Shown: positions 1-8,190 of the stretch, in pieces
Layout of the letters: every line of letters begins with the position of its first letter
Position numbering within the stretch: position 1 is the stretch's first letter
Source of the DNA: JBCAWW01 sp039024315
Lineage (GTDB): Bacteria > Bacteroidota > Bacteroidia > J057
Assembly (NCBI GenBank): GCA_039024315.1
Contig: JBCCQN010000164.1
Location: forward strand, 1-18,625
Length of the DNA: 18,625 bases
Direction of reading: 5' to 3'
The notes under the pieces: model-generated
What the model was told of the DNA's origin: nothing
The model's input: the letters and a program-made list of their open reading frames with translations, nothing else
Databases searched by the model: none
Translations under genes and position numbers: made by a program

Positions 1-2196
1 CGGACGCAAAGCGATAGGGGGAATCGTTCCCGGTAGGGCCGCTGTCTGCATCCCCCCAAAACTGCCGGTATTGTAGACAAAATCTACTTGATAAGGATCG
101 GTATCCGAAGCAGTCTGGGCATAAGCACCACGTAATTTCCAAAAACTGAAAAAGTCACTCTGAATGCCAAAGGCATCAGAAGCAATAAAACTTGCCGAAG
201 CTGAAGGGTAGAAATAGTCATTGTTTTCGACAGGCAAAGCAGAAGACCAGTCCTGACGACCGGTAAACTCTAAGAAAAGGTAGTCCTCAAAGCCAACATT
301 GAGGAAACCATAAAGCGAATTAATATGCTTTTGGAAACGCACTTCTGTCGGTACGGGAACCGAAAGTGGGTCCTGAAAATTATTGAAGCTAAACAGCCAA
401 GGATTGACCCATTGTCCACTTTGGGCACGAATCCCGTATTGATTGCGCCGCCATTGAGTCCCCCCAAAGGAGAGCTTGACATCGAGCTTATCTTGGATAA
501 AACCGTCTTTATGGGCTGTGAGCAAAAATTCGTTATTCAAGACTTGATTACGCGCCAGCTCATTGCTGTAGTAGCCTTCATTGATGCCAAGGGCATCGAT
601 GGGATCGTGCCGAGTCTCAAACTGATTGAGGGTAAAATCCATGCCCACACGCCCCATGGCCGTCAACCAATCGGTGATCTCATAATTGAGGGTTAGAGCA
701 CCGATGAGCTTATCGCGATTGAGGTCAGTATTTTGGTGGTAAGTGTTCCACCAAAGGTGAGGCGGAGAAAAAGTAAAGGGATAGGCACCCCCATAATTGT
801 TGCGTGTGCCATCAGGGAGAATGTTGATCTCTTCTTCTAGGCCTTTGTAAGAACGCGGCCAGCTATAGAGGATTCCTTTGCCAAAGGAGCGGTTGTTGTC
901 GTCGCCCAAGGTAGGACTGTTGCGACGGTGGAAGTTGATGTAGGACAGGCTTATATCCGCGACTACTTTTTCAGAGATATTGAGTCGTGAGCCAAGATTA
1001 GCGGTGTATTGTTCAAAATTACTATTGGGGACTACGGCTTCGTGATTTTGAGCGGTAAGTGATACCCTAACAGATCCCATAGGGCCTCCTCCAGAAAAAG
1101 ATACGTTGTGGGTCTGAGTATTGCCGTTGCGAAAATATTGCTTGAGGTTGTCAGGCTGGGGAGAGTAGGGTCTCATTTCGCCATCCCACCAGCGTACCAT
1201 TTCCCCATTCATCTTAGGGCCCCAAGAGACTCCTGTAGAGTAAAAGCCAAATAACTCATTGGTAGATTTGCCAAAAGGCCCATCTGTTGCATGAATTTGA
1301 TTGGGGTACATCCATTCTCCAGCAGCATTTTGCTGGAGTTGAGGCTCGTTGAGACTGACAGGTCCACCACTGCCGTAGGTGTTTTGTACGTCGCGATAGC
1401 GGTAGGGCTGGATCATTTTGAAGGAATAAGCATACTGAATCCCAATTCCTGATTGCTCGCGCCCACGCTTGGTCGTAATCAAAACCACCCCATTGGCCCC
1501 TCTAGCTCCGTACAATGCAGCTGCCGTAGGCCCTTTGAGGATATTGATACTTTCAATGTCATCGGGGTTGATATTGTTGATCGCAGAGCCCCAATCGACC
1601 CCTCTGCCTATATTTTCGAGGCCAGGATTGTTTTCGAGCGGTACGCCGTCAACGACAATCAGCGGTTGGTTATTGGCGGTGATATTGTTGTTGCCACGGA
1701 TCACGATCCGAGTAGTACCACCATCTACACCATTGGGAGTACTAATTTGTACCCCAGCCGATTTACCACTCAAAGCGTTGAGGACATTAGGAGCGTTGGA
1801 AAGCGTGACCTCATCTCCATCAAAGGCCTCCGTGGAAAAGCCCAATTCTCGTTGTTGCCGTTTGATCCCTAAGGCGGTAACGACTACTTGATCTAGAGTT
1901 TGAGTAGCAGGTTCGAGCGCTAATAGGAGGCGCGGCTCCCCATTTAATTTGAGCATCAAACGCTCATAACCAATGTAAGTACAGACGAGGGTAGCAGTAT
2001 CGCTTTGCAAGCTCAAGCTAAAACTACCGTCACTCTCACTTAAGGTACCATTGGTAGTGCCCAACTCCACTAGTCCCGCCCCCGCCAAGGGTTCTTGACT
2101 GGTCTTATCTACAATCAAACCACTAATGGTAAATTGAGCCTTTAGACTGCTGGACAATAAAAAGAATATAAAAACAATCGTAAAAATCTGTTTCAT
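1..2196 (-). CDS. SusC/RagA-family TonB-linked outer-membrane receptor, N-terminal part (runs off left edge)
   Basis: I translated this minus-strand frame by hand from the ATG at 2196 to the window edge: 732 codons without a stop. Residues 1-21 form a signal peptide ending in SLKAQ. Residues ~22-95 are a CarboxypepD_reg-like beta domain (SGLIVDK, then PLAGAG, SDGSFSL and IGYE). DQVVVTALGIKR (102-113) resembles the TonB-box/linker of this family. The plug follows, with GVQIS, IVIRGNNN, PLIVVDGVPL, SINILKGPTAAALYGARGANGVVLITTKRG. The rest is barrel strands, including YGFLNVGFEDYLFLEFTGRQDWSS, shown here only as a family-typical stretch from about residue 640. Such receptors import glycans or peptides across the outer membrane with TonB energy and a SusD lipoprotein; a susD would be expected just past the left edge. 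Full members are about 1000 residues, so roughly a quarter is missing. The substrate cannot be inferred. Confidence 0.93.
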   Translation of the reverse strand, partial: MKQIFTIVFIFFLLSSSLKAQFTISGLIVDKTSQEPLAGAGLVELGTTNGTLSESDGSFSLSLQSDTATLVCTYIGYERLMLKLNGEPRLLLALEPATQTLDQVVVTALGIKRQQRELGFSTEAFDGDEVTLSNAPNVLNALSGKSAGVQISTPNGVDGGTTRIVIRGNNNITANNQPLIVVDGVPLENNPGLENIGRGVDWGSAINNINPDDIESINILKGPTAAALYGARGANGVVLITTKRGREQSGIGIQYAYSFKMIQPYRYRDVQNTYGSGGPVSLNEPQLQQNAAGEWMYPNQIHATDGPFGKSTNELFGFYSTGVSWGPKMNGEMVRWWDGEMRPYSPQPDNLKQYFRNGNTQTHNVSFSGGGPMGSVRVSLTAQNHEAVVPNSNFEQYTANLGSRLNISEKVVADISLSYINFHRRNSPTLGDDNNRSFGKGILYSWPRSYKGLEEEINILPDGTRNNYGGAYPFTFSPPHLWWNTYHQNTDLNRDKLIGALTLNYEITDWLTAMGRVGMDFTLNQFETRHDPIDALGINEGYYSNELARNQVLNNEFLLTAHKDGFIQDKLDVKLSFGGTQWRRNQYGIRAQSGQWVNPWLFSFNNFQDPLSVPVPTEVRFQKHINSLYGFLNVGFEDYLFLEFTGRQDWSSALPVENNDYFYPSASASFIASDAFGIQSDFFSFWKLRGAYAQTASDTDPYQVDFVYNTGSFGGMQTAALPGTIPPIALRP

Positions 2197-2324
2197 CGCG
2201 AAGTAGAAATTTGAGGACTCGGAAAGATAAGCAAATCTGATATAGAATTACTCATATAATCTCTTCAGACATAAATGTAGCCTGTTCACAAATTCCCTGC
2301 CGACGAGAAAAGAGGAAAGCAAAA

Positions 2325-2355
2325 AGGCTAATAGAATGCTGAATTCTATTAGCCT
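2325..2355 (-). terminator. Rho-independent terminator of the 4426-2431 minus-strand pair
   Basis: There is a perfect 13-bp inverted repeat: AGGCTAATAGAAT at 2325-2337 and ATTCTATTAGCCT at 2343-2355, with a 5-nt loop. Read on the minus strand the stem is followed directly by TTTTTGCTTTCC, so the T-run suits transcripts coming from the gene that stops at 2431. It lies 75 nt beyond that stop and about 130 nt before the SusC start, which separates the two minus-strand units. Confidence 0.8.
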
Positions 2356-2364
2356 CTTTGCATG

Positions 2365-2400
2365 AGCGTTCCGCGCAGCGGAGAGTCAACGTGCGGACTC
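2365..2400. repeat. Imperfect GC-rich hairpin, possible diverged relative of the two large palindromes
   Basis: This intergenic stretch starts with AGCGTTCCGCG (2365-2375) and can fold on the minus strand as GTCCGC-ACG against CGCGGAAC, with one bulge and one mismatch around a GACTCT-containing loop. The arms and loop resemble the palindromes at 9363-9407 and 12345-12385 (AGCGTTCGGCG arms, AACTCT loop), but similarity is partial. It sits between the stop at 2431 and the terminator at 2325-2355. Relatedness is inference. Confidence 0.35.
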
Positions 2401-2430
2401 AAATTTTAAGGACTCGATATCCACCCTTTT

Positions 2431-2883
2431 CTATGGATCAAAACGTAACATAACAGGCAAGGTAAAGGGATCGGTCCGGACAAAGCTTCCCGGCATCTGC
2501 CAGATGTTGATACGGCCTCTTTGGCGTTGGGGCAGTCCAGTACCTATGCCTGCGCCAATATTAGCACCACCGCTGCTATTGCCGATATAATCTACCGTTG
2601 CTGTACCTCCCATCATAGGACCGCCAACGACCTCATTGGGCCATGCGTCCCAAAGAGAATCACAATAGCAATAGCACAAACTAAGGACCATGGTCCCCGT
2701 TTTGATTTGAGCGGTAGTGGGCTCGACTGTTTGAAAGGTCATCAGATAGCGAAAGCTATTATTGGCCGTTTTGATACGGTTGATCTGAAACAGGATAGTA
2801 TCGTTAAATACGCTTTGTGCTTGTAGGGAGCCGCTAAGCCCAAAGCCTGTAAGCAGTAAACTGAATAATATTTTTTTAGACAT
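2431..2883 (-). CDS. Small secreted protein of unknown function (150 aa)
   Basis: I do not recognise a family. The frame can be opened further upstream, but that would overlap the end of the 506-residue gene. The ATG at 2883 gives a clear signal peptide, MSKKILFSLLLTGFGLSGSLQAQ, so that start is chosen. The mature part has a beta-rich stretch (NDTILFQINRIKTANNSFRYLMTFQ, residues ~26-50, given only as a landmark), a curious CYCYC cluster near residue 71, a glycine-rich segment (VVGGPMMGGT and SSGGANIGAGIGTG), and a C-terminus ending LPVMLRFDP. No T9SS tail or membrane anchor is visible, so the product is probably periplasmic or surface-associated. It starts 22 nt after the stop of the 506-residue gene and shares a terminator with it, so the two are likely co-transcribed. 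Confidence 0.75.
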   Translation of the reverse strand: MSKKILFSLLLTGFGLSGSLQAQSVFNDTILFQINRIKTANNSFRYLMTFQTVEPTTAQIKTGTMVLSLCYCYCDSLWDAWPNEVVGGPMMGGTATVDYIGNSSGGANIGAGIGTGLPQRQRGRINIWQMPGSFVRTDPFTLPVMLRFDP

Positions 2884-2905
2884 GATTTTGCGTTTTGGGG
2901 AATGA

Positions 2906-4426
2906 TTAGGGCTGAATGATGAGTTTTTGGGTATAGCGAAGCTGATTGCCTTCCGTGATACGTACTTGATACAAACCAGTACTGAGGCTACGGTCAATTT
3001 CAAAGCTATTACCACCGGAGATTACTTTTTGGTAGACCGTACGTCCCTGCAAATCGATCAACTGGAGGTCGTATTGCTTGCCCGCTTCCATGCCATCACA
3101 CTGCATCGGTGCATAAGCGCGGTAAGGATTGGTGATTTGGCAACTCATCATCGAGAATTCGTCCTCTATGGAAGTAGTCGAACGCTCAGACCAGAAGTGC
3201 TCACATTGGCGGGTTTCATTTTGGTTTACCCAAGCACTTCCGCTCATATCCCAAGCTTGCTTACTCATCTCTTGGACGAGATTTTGGTCGCTATCGTAGG
3301 CCGCTACAGCGCGGAACGCTTGGGTCCAACTCATCGAGCCACTGTCATAAGTTTCATTGATATCCTGACGAGCCTGCGGCCCATTTTGGAACATCTGGCG
3401 ACCCGTAAAAACCCAAGCCCCATTTTGCCAAGTCTCCTTAGCCCAGCCTGTCCAGATGCCTTTATTAGTGTATTGAAACTGCTCTCTAAATTCATTTTCC
3501 CATTGGGTCAAAACGGGATCATAAGTTTGACGGGTTAGCTCCTCTAAAAGGCCGTCTTGATCATAGACATAGCTTTCTCTGATCACCCCTTCGAAATTGC
3601 CTCCACCGACGTAGTTTTCGAGCTTATAGGTATCCCAATCAAAACCAAAATTGCTATAGGTAGCTACTTCGCGGCCGACGGTATCCCAAGAACCGACTAT
3701 TTCGGTAGCTAGCTCAAGGATCTCTGTATAGAAGCCAAATTCATTGTAGGTGATCAGCTTGCGATTGGCAGGCACCCAAGTCGTATTCCAATACTCAGTA
3801 AGGATTTCGCTTAGCAGCGTAGAATCATAAGTACGGGTCTCACGACTCAGGTTGAGCCACTGGCCAGTACCATCATTTTCTCTTTGCAGGTACTCGCTTA
3901 CTTGGCCATCACTATTGTACTGGGTGCTTTCTTCGTATTCATCAACCCAAGCAGTCGTGGCGGCATCCCAAAGCTGGTATAGATAAGCGGTGCGACGCCC
4001 ATCTGAATCATAGGTATAAAGCTTACGACTAAAGTTATCATAGTTTCCTCCAGCCTGCTTATCACGAAAGAGCTGCTCAGTCAAGCGGAGGTTTGCATCG
4101 TAAGTATTGGAGATTTTAAAGCGAGCGTCAAATTGATTGGTGCCCACTACGCCTTCACTGCATACCGAAGAATCGAGTACAAAATTACTCGGACCTGGCT
4201 GTCCAAAAGCATTGCGTAAATAGGTAGCACTCCAGACATAGGGAGGTTGCTGAGCATGAGGAGCCACCACCATGGGGCGTAATTCATTGAGCCGAAAATC
4301 ACTGGCTTCTCGACCTGCGCCTGGACTGGTTTGGGCGAGTAGCCCGCCAAACATAAAGCTCCATAGTAGAGCCATTAGGTAGCTTCGCGACCGTTTTAGT
4401 GCGCAAAAAATTCTAGTTCGTTGCAT
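2906..4426 (-). CDS. Secreted repeat protein with type IX sorting tail (506 aa)
   Basis: The N-terminus is basic, then hydrophobic, and ends LLAQ (about residue 32), a signal peptide; Met18 is a possible later start. Residues ~108-408 are about ten tandem units of roughly 30 residues with the pattern Y-x-YDsDGxxxE-x-L-x-x-x-WD-x4-W-x4-RE. Examples are YTYDSDGRRTAYLYQLWD, TQYNSDGQVSEYLQ, VYDQDGLLEELTRQTYD and AAYDSDQNLVQEMSKQAWD. This recalls YD-type and other Bacteroidota surface repeats, but I cannot name the family. Residues ~451-506 look like a Por secretion tail (YDLQLIDLQGRTVYQK, then STGLYQVRI, then KLIIQP), so the protein is probably carried across the outer membrane by T9SS. No enzymatic motif is visible; adhesion or a structural role is a guess. 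It is divergent from the PNGase-like gene and is followed by the 150-residue secreted protein. Confidence 0.88.
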   Translation of the reverse strand: MQRTRIFCALKRSRSYLMALLWSFMFGGLLAQTSPGAGREASDFRLNELRPMVVAPHAQQPPYVWSATYLRNAFGQPGPSNFVLDSSVCSEGVVGTNQFDARFKISNTYDANLRLTEQLFRDKQAGGNYDNFSRKLYTYDSDGRRTAYLYQLWDAATTAWVDEYEESTQYNSDGQVSEYLQRENDGTGQWLNLSRETRTYDSTLLSEILTEYWNTTWVPANRKLITYNEFGFYTEILELATEIVGSWDTVGREVATYSNFGFDWDTYKLENYVGGGNFEGVIRESYVYDQDGLLEELTRQTYDPVLTQWENEFREQFQYTNKGIWTGWAKETWQNGAWVFTGRQMFQNGPQARQDINETYDSGSMSWTQAFRAVAAYDSDQNLVQEMSKQAWDMSGSAWVNQNETRQCEHFWSERSTTSIEDEFSMMSCQITNPYRAYAPMQCDGMEAGKQYDLQLIDLQGRTVYQKVISGGNSFEIDRSLSTGLYQVRITEGNQLRYTQKLIIQP

Positions 4427-4636
4427 AGGTAGCTGTTTTGAATAAGGTGTTCAATTCTTAGTTTTCTGAGGGCGGGAAAACGTAACCTGATTTTGCATTC
4501 TTTTTCACCCCTAGTCCTCTAGGCCTAATTTTTATTTGGCTATTAGCGAAAGAGGAGGTAGTGATACTGGTTTCGGATAGTTTTTTTGTCATCTTTAGGC
4601 TCCAAAAAACTACCAAAAAACGTAGTTTCTGAAGCT
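4427..4636. promoter_or_regulatory. Divergent intergenic region between two T9SS-cargo genes
   Basis: These 210 nt separate two divergent genes for T9SS-tailed proteins, so promoters for both must lie here or nearby. Near matches to the Bacteroidota -7 box (TAnnTTTG) are present, such as TTTATTTG around 4530-4538 on the plus strand and TACGTTTT on the minus strand at 4477-4484. No convincing -33 TTTG partner was found. There is also a short hairpin, CCTAG/CTAGG, at 4510-4523. No specific promoter can be called. Confidence 0.4.
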
Positions 4637-7600
4637 ATGCGACGATTACTTTCCCTTCTAAGCTTGGCCTTTTGCATCCAGATTGGCCTTTTTGCCCAAT
4701 CTGGCGATACTATCGTAGTAGAAACTTTTAGCTTTGCCGATCCCAGCCCGATTGGTTTTAGTGCCCCTTATCGGGGAACGTTTGACTTTCCTGATACCAC
4801 AGAAAAGTTTGCCAAAGTACTCATGGCCTACACACTCAAATGTGATCCAGCCACCGCGCAAGACGGATTTGAATGTGGAGAGTGGGATTATTTGACCTAC
4901 ACTTATGTCTATGACTCCACCGCATGGTTTGACTCTACTTTTCGCACCCATCCCAATTTCCGGATTGGGGGCACAACTCCAGATTCAATTCGACTCAACG
5001 ATAGTCCAAATTATGAATTTTATCATAATTGGCAATATAGAGCCTTGGTCAGCGATACCAACAGTGTTTCATTAGCTGCTGTGGGCAATGGTGTTAGTGG
5101 GAGCACAGAGCCTTTTAATGGTAGTGCGGCCCTTAGCCGAACGCAATATCTCTGGCGTGCCAGCGAACTCAGCAATGCAGGCCTCACGGCCGGTATGATC
5201 AATGGCTTACAAATGGACCTGAGTGCCTTTGGTAGCGATTTGGGCTATTTCAGCATCCGACTAAAGCATACTGCTCTTGACTCCTTGAGTCCAGAAAGCT
5301 ATGAAGCCGACGGCTTTCAGACTGTCTACAGCTACAATTTGGATTTGACTAACGCCATGATTGGCTGGCAATCTTTTGTCTTTACCAATCCATTTAGTTG
5401 GGATGGTAGCTCCAATGTGGTAGTAGAGTTTACTCACGAAAATGCGCCCAATGGCAACGATGCCCAAGTTTTTGCGGAGACGCCTAGCTTCGACGCAGGA
5501 ATCTATACAGTAGGCAACGAGCACTTCTTATCGTTCCGGGGACCGGACTACGTCAAGGTAGACCCCACCAATATTGCCCCCCTGATCAATGATGAAATCA
5601 CCGTTTCTTGCTGGGTGTATGGCGATCCCAATGTCCAGCCACAAAGCGATAATCTCTTTGAAGCCCGTGACGCCAACAATCGCCGCGTATTTAGTGTGCA
5701 TCTCCCATGGGGCAATGGGCAAGTTTATTGGGATGCTGGTAATAGTGGCACCGCTAGCTATGATCGCATCAATAAAGTAGCCGATCCCAATGTTTATCGA
5801 GGCAGCTGGCACCACTGGGCGTTCACGAAAAGTGCCCTCACCGGAGAAATGAACATCTATATTGATGGACAACTCTGGCATAGTGGAGTAGGCAAGACTC
5901 GTACTATGAGCGGCATCACTGGCTTTAATATTGGAAGCAATCGCAACAATGCAGGCAATTACGATGGTTATATTGATGAATTTAGGGTTTGGAATACTGC
6001 TTTAGACGGCGCGACCATCCAAGAATGGATGAATCGCTCAGTGAACAGCACCCACCCTCAATACAACAATTTGGTGTCCTACTTTCCGTTCGACGAAGGC
6101 GAAGGCACCCAACTAATCGACCAAAGCAGCCTGCAAAACACCGCCGAAATCAAAGGCTTTCCCGATTGGCGTTCCCCCCTACCGGAGCAGCTAAACCGCA
6201 ACTGGCAGACCACTAGCCTTCGTCCTAATATACGCTTTGACCAAAGTGATTATGTCTTTACGCTAGATTCAATGCTAGTGGTGGATTCTGTGGCCTTGAT
6301 GCCTTCTGAGATTTTGATCTACGGCAATGATGCAAACGGTACCCTCGTTTTTGATGGTTCGCCCAATCACCCTAGCACTCCGACGGATACCCTATTACAA
6401 TGGGAAGCGGGTGACTATACATATACCTATGACCGGCAGACAGGAGCGAAGCTAGATTCCATCCCTCAGGCGTTTACGCAAACACTTTATCGCGACGATA
6501 TTCAATATTATTCCAATGTCGTCCGTTATGAGATAGGTAGATACATCACACCTTACGGTATTGGGCTGGATCTCGGCCCCGAAGGCAAAACATGGTACTT
6601 CGATATTACCGATTACGCACCTCTACTACATGACGCGGTCCGTCTCCAAGCGGGCAATAACCAAGAGTTACTCGATCTGAAATTTATCATGATCAAGGGT
6701 ACTCCCCCTCGCGATGTACACAAAATCGAAAACTTATGGAATGGTAGCTTCTCCTACGCCTCGCTGGTAGATGATACGCGCGGTGCGCCGATAGCTAAGC
6801 AACTTGATCCTAAGGGATCGATGTTTCAAGTCAAGACCCGAACGACTGGACATGGCTTCGGTGGCCCAACCAACTGCGCCGAATTTTGTCCTCGCAATCA
6901 TTATCTCAACATCAACGGTAATCGAGAATATAGCTGGTATCTGTGGAATGAGTGCTCAGATAACTTTATCTATCCGCAAGGCGGAACTTGGATTTACGAC
7001 CGTGCAGGTTGGTGTCCAGGAGCCAAAGTAAGCACTTATGAACATGAGTTGACGGGTCGTTTTAACCCCGGAGACTCCGTACGGCTTGATTACGATTTAC
7101 AGCTCAATGGTCAGCCAGAAGGTAATTATGTGCTAGAAGCACAACTGTTTACTTATGGGGTTCCCAACTTTGGGCGGGAGGTCGAAATCAGTGAAATCGT
7201 CGCGCCAAGCAACAAAGATGAATTTAGCCGTCTCAACCCCGTTTGCGATAATCCTACTATCAGGGTTCGAAATTTGGGTGCTGATACGGTTCGCTCCATC
7301 AAATTTAAATATGGAGTAGAAAATGGATTTACGCCTTGCTGGTACGTTTGGGAAGGAAGCCTCAACTTCCTCGAAGAAAGCGAGATCGACCTACCACGCT
7401 TTAACTGGACCGGCTTGGATCAAAACAATCCTCAGTTTTACGTAGAAATCCTCGAAGTCAACGGCCAAGCTGATGATGAGCGCACCAATAATAATCGCCT
7501 TCAGACTGCATTTGAAACTGTACCAGAGTACTTGCCTAAGGCCATTATTGAAGTACAGACCAATAATGCGGGGCACGAAAATTCGTACCGAATCTATGAT

Positions 7601-8161
7601 AAAGACGGCAATGTGGTGAAGCTTCAACTAGGTTTTGGTAATAATTTTAACTACCGAGATACCCTCAACTTGCCTGAAGGCTGCTATACTTTCCACTTTT
7701 TGGATACGGGTCAGGATGGCATCGACTGGTGGGCCAATAGCGATGGTTCAGGCTTCGTGAGGATCATCAATCCCAATGGTGGCTTTCACAAGCTATTTGA
7801 GCCCGATTATGGCAAGGATATTTGGCATCAGTTTACCGTTGGTTATCAGCAAGGCGTTGAGATTCCGGATGTACAATGCGACGAGAGTGTCAGCAACGAA
7901 GCGGAGCTCGAAGAGTTCAATTCTATTTATGTATATCCCAACCCCAATAAGGGCAGCTTTAAGTTAGACGTGTCACTAGGGCAGAGCAGTGAGATCGAAG
8001 TCAGTGTGATGAATTCACTGGGTATGCAGGTTTATCAGGCCCGCTATCCGCGAACGCTCTCACAAGTCTACGATTTGGATTTAGGCCTCAGTGCTGGCAT
8101 CTATTTTGTCAAGATCAATACTACTAACTCGCAATACATACGCTCCATAGTGGTCCAATAA
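4637..8161 (+). CDS. Secreted PNGase F-like peptide:N-glycosidase with inserted LamG module and T9SS tail (1174 aa)
   Basis: The start at 4637 places a signal peptide (MRRLLSLLSLAFCIQIGLFAQ) at the N-terminus; an in-frame ATG at 4586 would put 17 polar residues before it. The family is recognised from PNGase F, which hydrolyses the Asn-GlcNAc amide of N-glycoproteins. Residues ~25-95 match its first strands, with ECGEWD at 80-84 holding the Asp60 equivalent (Asp84). The same domain resumes at ~629 with YEIGRYITPYGIG and DITDY, ending KGTP. The second jelly roll (~730-855) has NCAEFC, with Glu749 equivalent to Glu206 between Cys747 and Cys751, then DRAGWCPG. The insert (~95-625) holds a LamG/concanavalin-like module at ~295-508. 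A CARDB-like stretch, a CUB-like stretch (~968-1068) and a Por tail (1097-1174, YVYPNPNKGSF) follow. The third PNGase F acid, Glu118, has no obvious match. The product should be exported and surface-bound or released. Confidence 0.88.
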   Translation: MRRLLSLLSLAFCIQIGLFAQSGDTIVVETFSFADPSPIGFSAPYRGTFDFPDTTEKFAKVLMAYTLKCDPATAQDGFECGEWDYLTYTYVYDSTAWFDSTFRTHPNFRIGGTTPDSIRLNDSPNYEFYHNWQYRALVSDTNSVSLAAVGNGVSGSTEPFNGSAALSRTQYLWRASELSNAGLTAGMINGLQMDLSAFGSDLGYFSIRLKHTALDSLSPESYEADGFQTVYSYNLDLTNAMIGWQSFVFTNPFSWDGSSNVVVEFTHENAPNGNDAQVFAETPSFDAGIYTVGNEHFLSFRGPDYVKVDPTNIAPLINDEITVSCWVYGDPNVQPQSDNLFEARDANNRRVFSVHLPWGNGQVYWDAGNSGTASYDRINKVADPNVYRGSWHHWAFTKSALTGEMNIYIDGQLWHSGVGKTRTMSGITGFNIGSNRNNAGNYDGYIDEFRVWNTALDGATIQEWMNRSVNSTHPQYNNLVSYFPFDEGEGTQLIDQSSLQNTAEIKGFPDWRSPLPEQLNRNWQTTSLRPNIRFDQSDYVFTLDSMLVVDSVALMPSEILIYGNDANGTLVFDGSPNHPSTPTDTLLQWEAGDYTYTYDRQTGAKLDSIPQAFTQTLYRDDIQYYSNVVRYEIGRYITPYGIGLDLGPEGKTWYFDITDYAPLLHDAVRLQAGNNQELLDLKFIMIKGTPPRDVHKIENLWNGSFSYASLVDDTRGAPIAKQLDPKGSMFQVKTRTTGHGFGGPTNCAEFCPRNHYLNINGNREYSWYLWNECSDNFIYPQGGTWIYDRAGWCPGAKVSTYEHELTGRFNPGDSVRLDYDLQLNGQPEGNYVLEAQLFTYGVPNFGREVEISEIVAPSNKDEFSRLNPVCDNPTIRVRNLGADTVRSIKFKYGVENGFTPCWYVWEGSLNFLEESEIDLPRFNWTGLDQNNPQFYVEILEVNGQADDERTNNNRLQTAFETVPEYLPKAIIEVQTNNAGHENSYRIYDKDGNVVKLQLGFGNNFNYRDTLNLPEGCYTFHFLDTGQDGIDWWANSDGSGFVRIINPNGGFHKLFEPDYGKDIWHQFTVGYQQGVEIPDVQCDESVSNEAELEEFNSIYVYPNPNKGSFKLDVSLGQSSEIEVSVMNSLGMQVYQARYPRTLSQVYDLDLGLSAGIYFVKINTTNSQYIRSIVVQ

Positions 8162-8171
8162 GCAGACCACT
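8149..8171 (+). other. Hairpin enclosing the PNGase-like stop codon
   Basis: AGTGGTC (8149-8155) and GACCACT (8165-8171) form a perfect 7-bp stem with the TAA stop in the 9-nt loop. No T-run follows, so it is not a classical terminator. It could attenuate read-through or stabilise the 3' end before the desaturase, which begins 20 nt later. Confidence 0.4.
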
Positions 8172-8190
8172 CAACCTAACCTCTTTCATT

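Noticed and set aside
325..1891. Open plus-strand frames (325-696, 1453-1872, 1469-1891) opposite the SusC gene
   Set aside because: They are antisense to a continuous, family-matching receptor frame, and their translations show no domain or signal features.
2884..3015. Upstream extension of the 150-residue gene to 3015
   Set aside because: It would overlap the end of the 506-residue gene by over 100 nt and bury the signal peptide behind 44 residues.
2521..3538. Plus-strand frames opposite the two secreted-protein genes
   Set aside because: Shadows of the minus-strand genes, which have signal peptides, repeats and a sorting tail.
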